NCBI GenBank assembly: GCA_964529975.1
Contig: CAZGXW010000099.1
Coordinates: 1 to 5,163 of the forward strand
DNA: 5,163 nucleotides
Origin: JADFMN01 sp964529975
GTDB lineage: Bacteria > Armatimonadota > Fimbriimonadia > Fimbriimonadales > Fimbriimonadaceae
Reading direction: 5' to 3'
Shown here: piece by piece, positions 5,117-5,163 of the stretch
Layout: each line of letters opens with the position of its first letter
How positions within the stretch are numbered: position 1 is the first letter of the stretch
The notes under the pieces: generated by a model
Told to the model about the DNA's origin: nothing
Seen by the model: the letters and a program-made list of their open reading frames with translations, nothing else
Databases searched by the model: none
Made by a program: the position numbers and the translations under genes

Positions 5117-5163
5117 TGTTGCGGCTGACCTAGTGTCCAACCGAATTGACCTAGTGGCCAATC
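5117..5163. mobile_element. Possible left end of an IS21-family insertion sequence
   Basis: The window ends with two direct copies of TGACCTAGTG(T/G)CCAA(C/T)C, at 5126-5142 and 5147-5163, matching at 15 of 17 bases and spaced 21 bases apart. A preceding TGTTGCGG (from 5117) could be the element's TG terminus. Several subterminal direct repeats of this TGACC...GTGGCCAA type are characteristic of IS21-family ends, where the transposase binds. The transposase genes (istA/istB) would lie to the right, outside the window. A different element or a regulator-binding repeat is possible. Confidence 0.45.

Overview
The window looks like a GC-rich chromosomal segment from a Gram-negative-type bacterium with an exosortase/PEP-CTERM protein-sorting system. 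The best clue is a protein ending in a PEP motif, a short hydrophobic stretch and a run of arginines. With a MauG-like di-heme cytochrome and a planctomycete-style FG-GAP/VCBS protein, this suggests Armatimonadota (Fimbriimonadia-like) or possibly Planctomycetota. That placement is an inference from protein style; there is no rRNA or other marker gene here.

Layout: six genes read leftward and two rightward, diverging at about 3771-3845. On the minus strand, from right to left, come a small two-helix membrane protein (3531-3770), an exported protein with an ABM-like alpha/beta-barrel segment (2926-3483), a secreted PEP-CTERM protein (2195-2821) with its own promoter and a strong downstream hairpin, then a tight cluster of a di-heme MauG/cytochrome-c-peroxidase-like protein (979-2103), a small lipoprotein (496-942) and an FG-GAP/VCBS repeat protein (485 to beyond base 1, incomplete). 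On the plus strand are a CPBP (CAAX-protease-like) intramembrane protease (3846-4667) and a four-helix membrane protein (4681-5070). The last 47 bases hold a 21-bp-spaced direct repeat resembling the end of an IS21-family element that continues beyond the window.

How the genes may work together: the three leftmost genes all encode exported proteins (heme enzyme, lipoprotein, calcium-binding beta-propeller type), with gaps of 36 and 10 bases, so they probably form one envelope-located functional unit. The cytochrome keeps the MauG/CcP active-site Trp, Gln and Glu, and has Tyr rather than Met at the axial-ligand position of its second heme. This points to MauG/BthA-like oxidative chemistry rather than a plain peroxidase. 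The two plus-strand membrane proteins may be cotranscribed.

Three genes (485, 2103 and 3846) lack a Shine-Dalgarno sequence but have a TANNNT -10-like hexamer 6-7 bases before ATG, the pattern expected of leaderless mRNAs. The PEP-CTERM gene has a classic leader and Shine-Dalgarno instead. I saw no CRISPR array, tRNA, rRNA, recognisable defence cassette or obviously new multi-gene system. No gene-free stretch exceeds about 105 bases.
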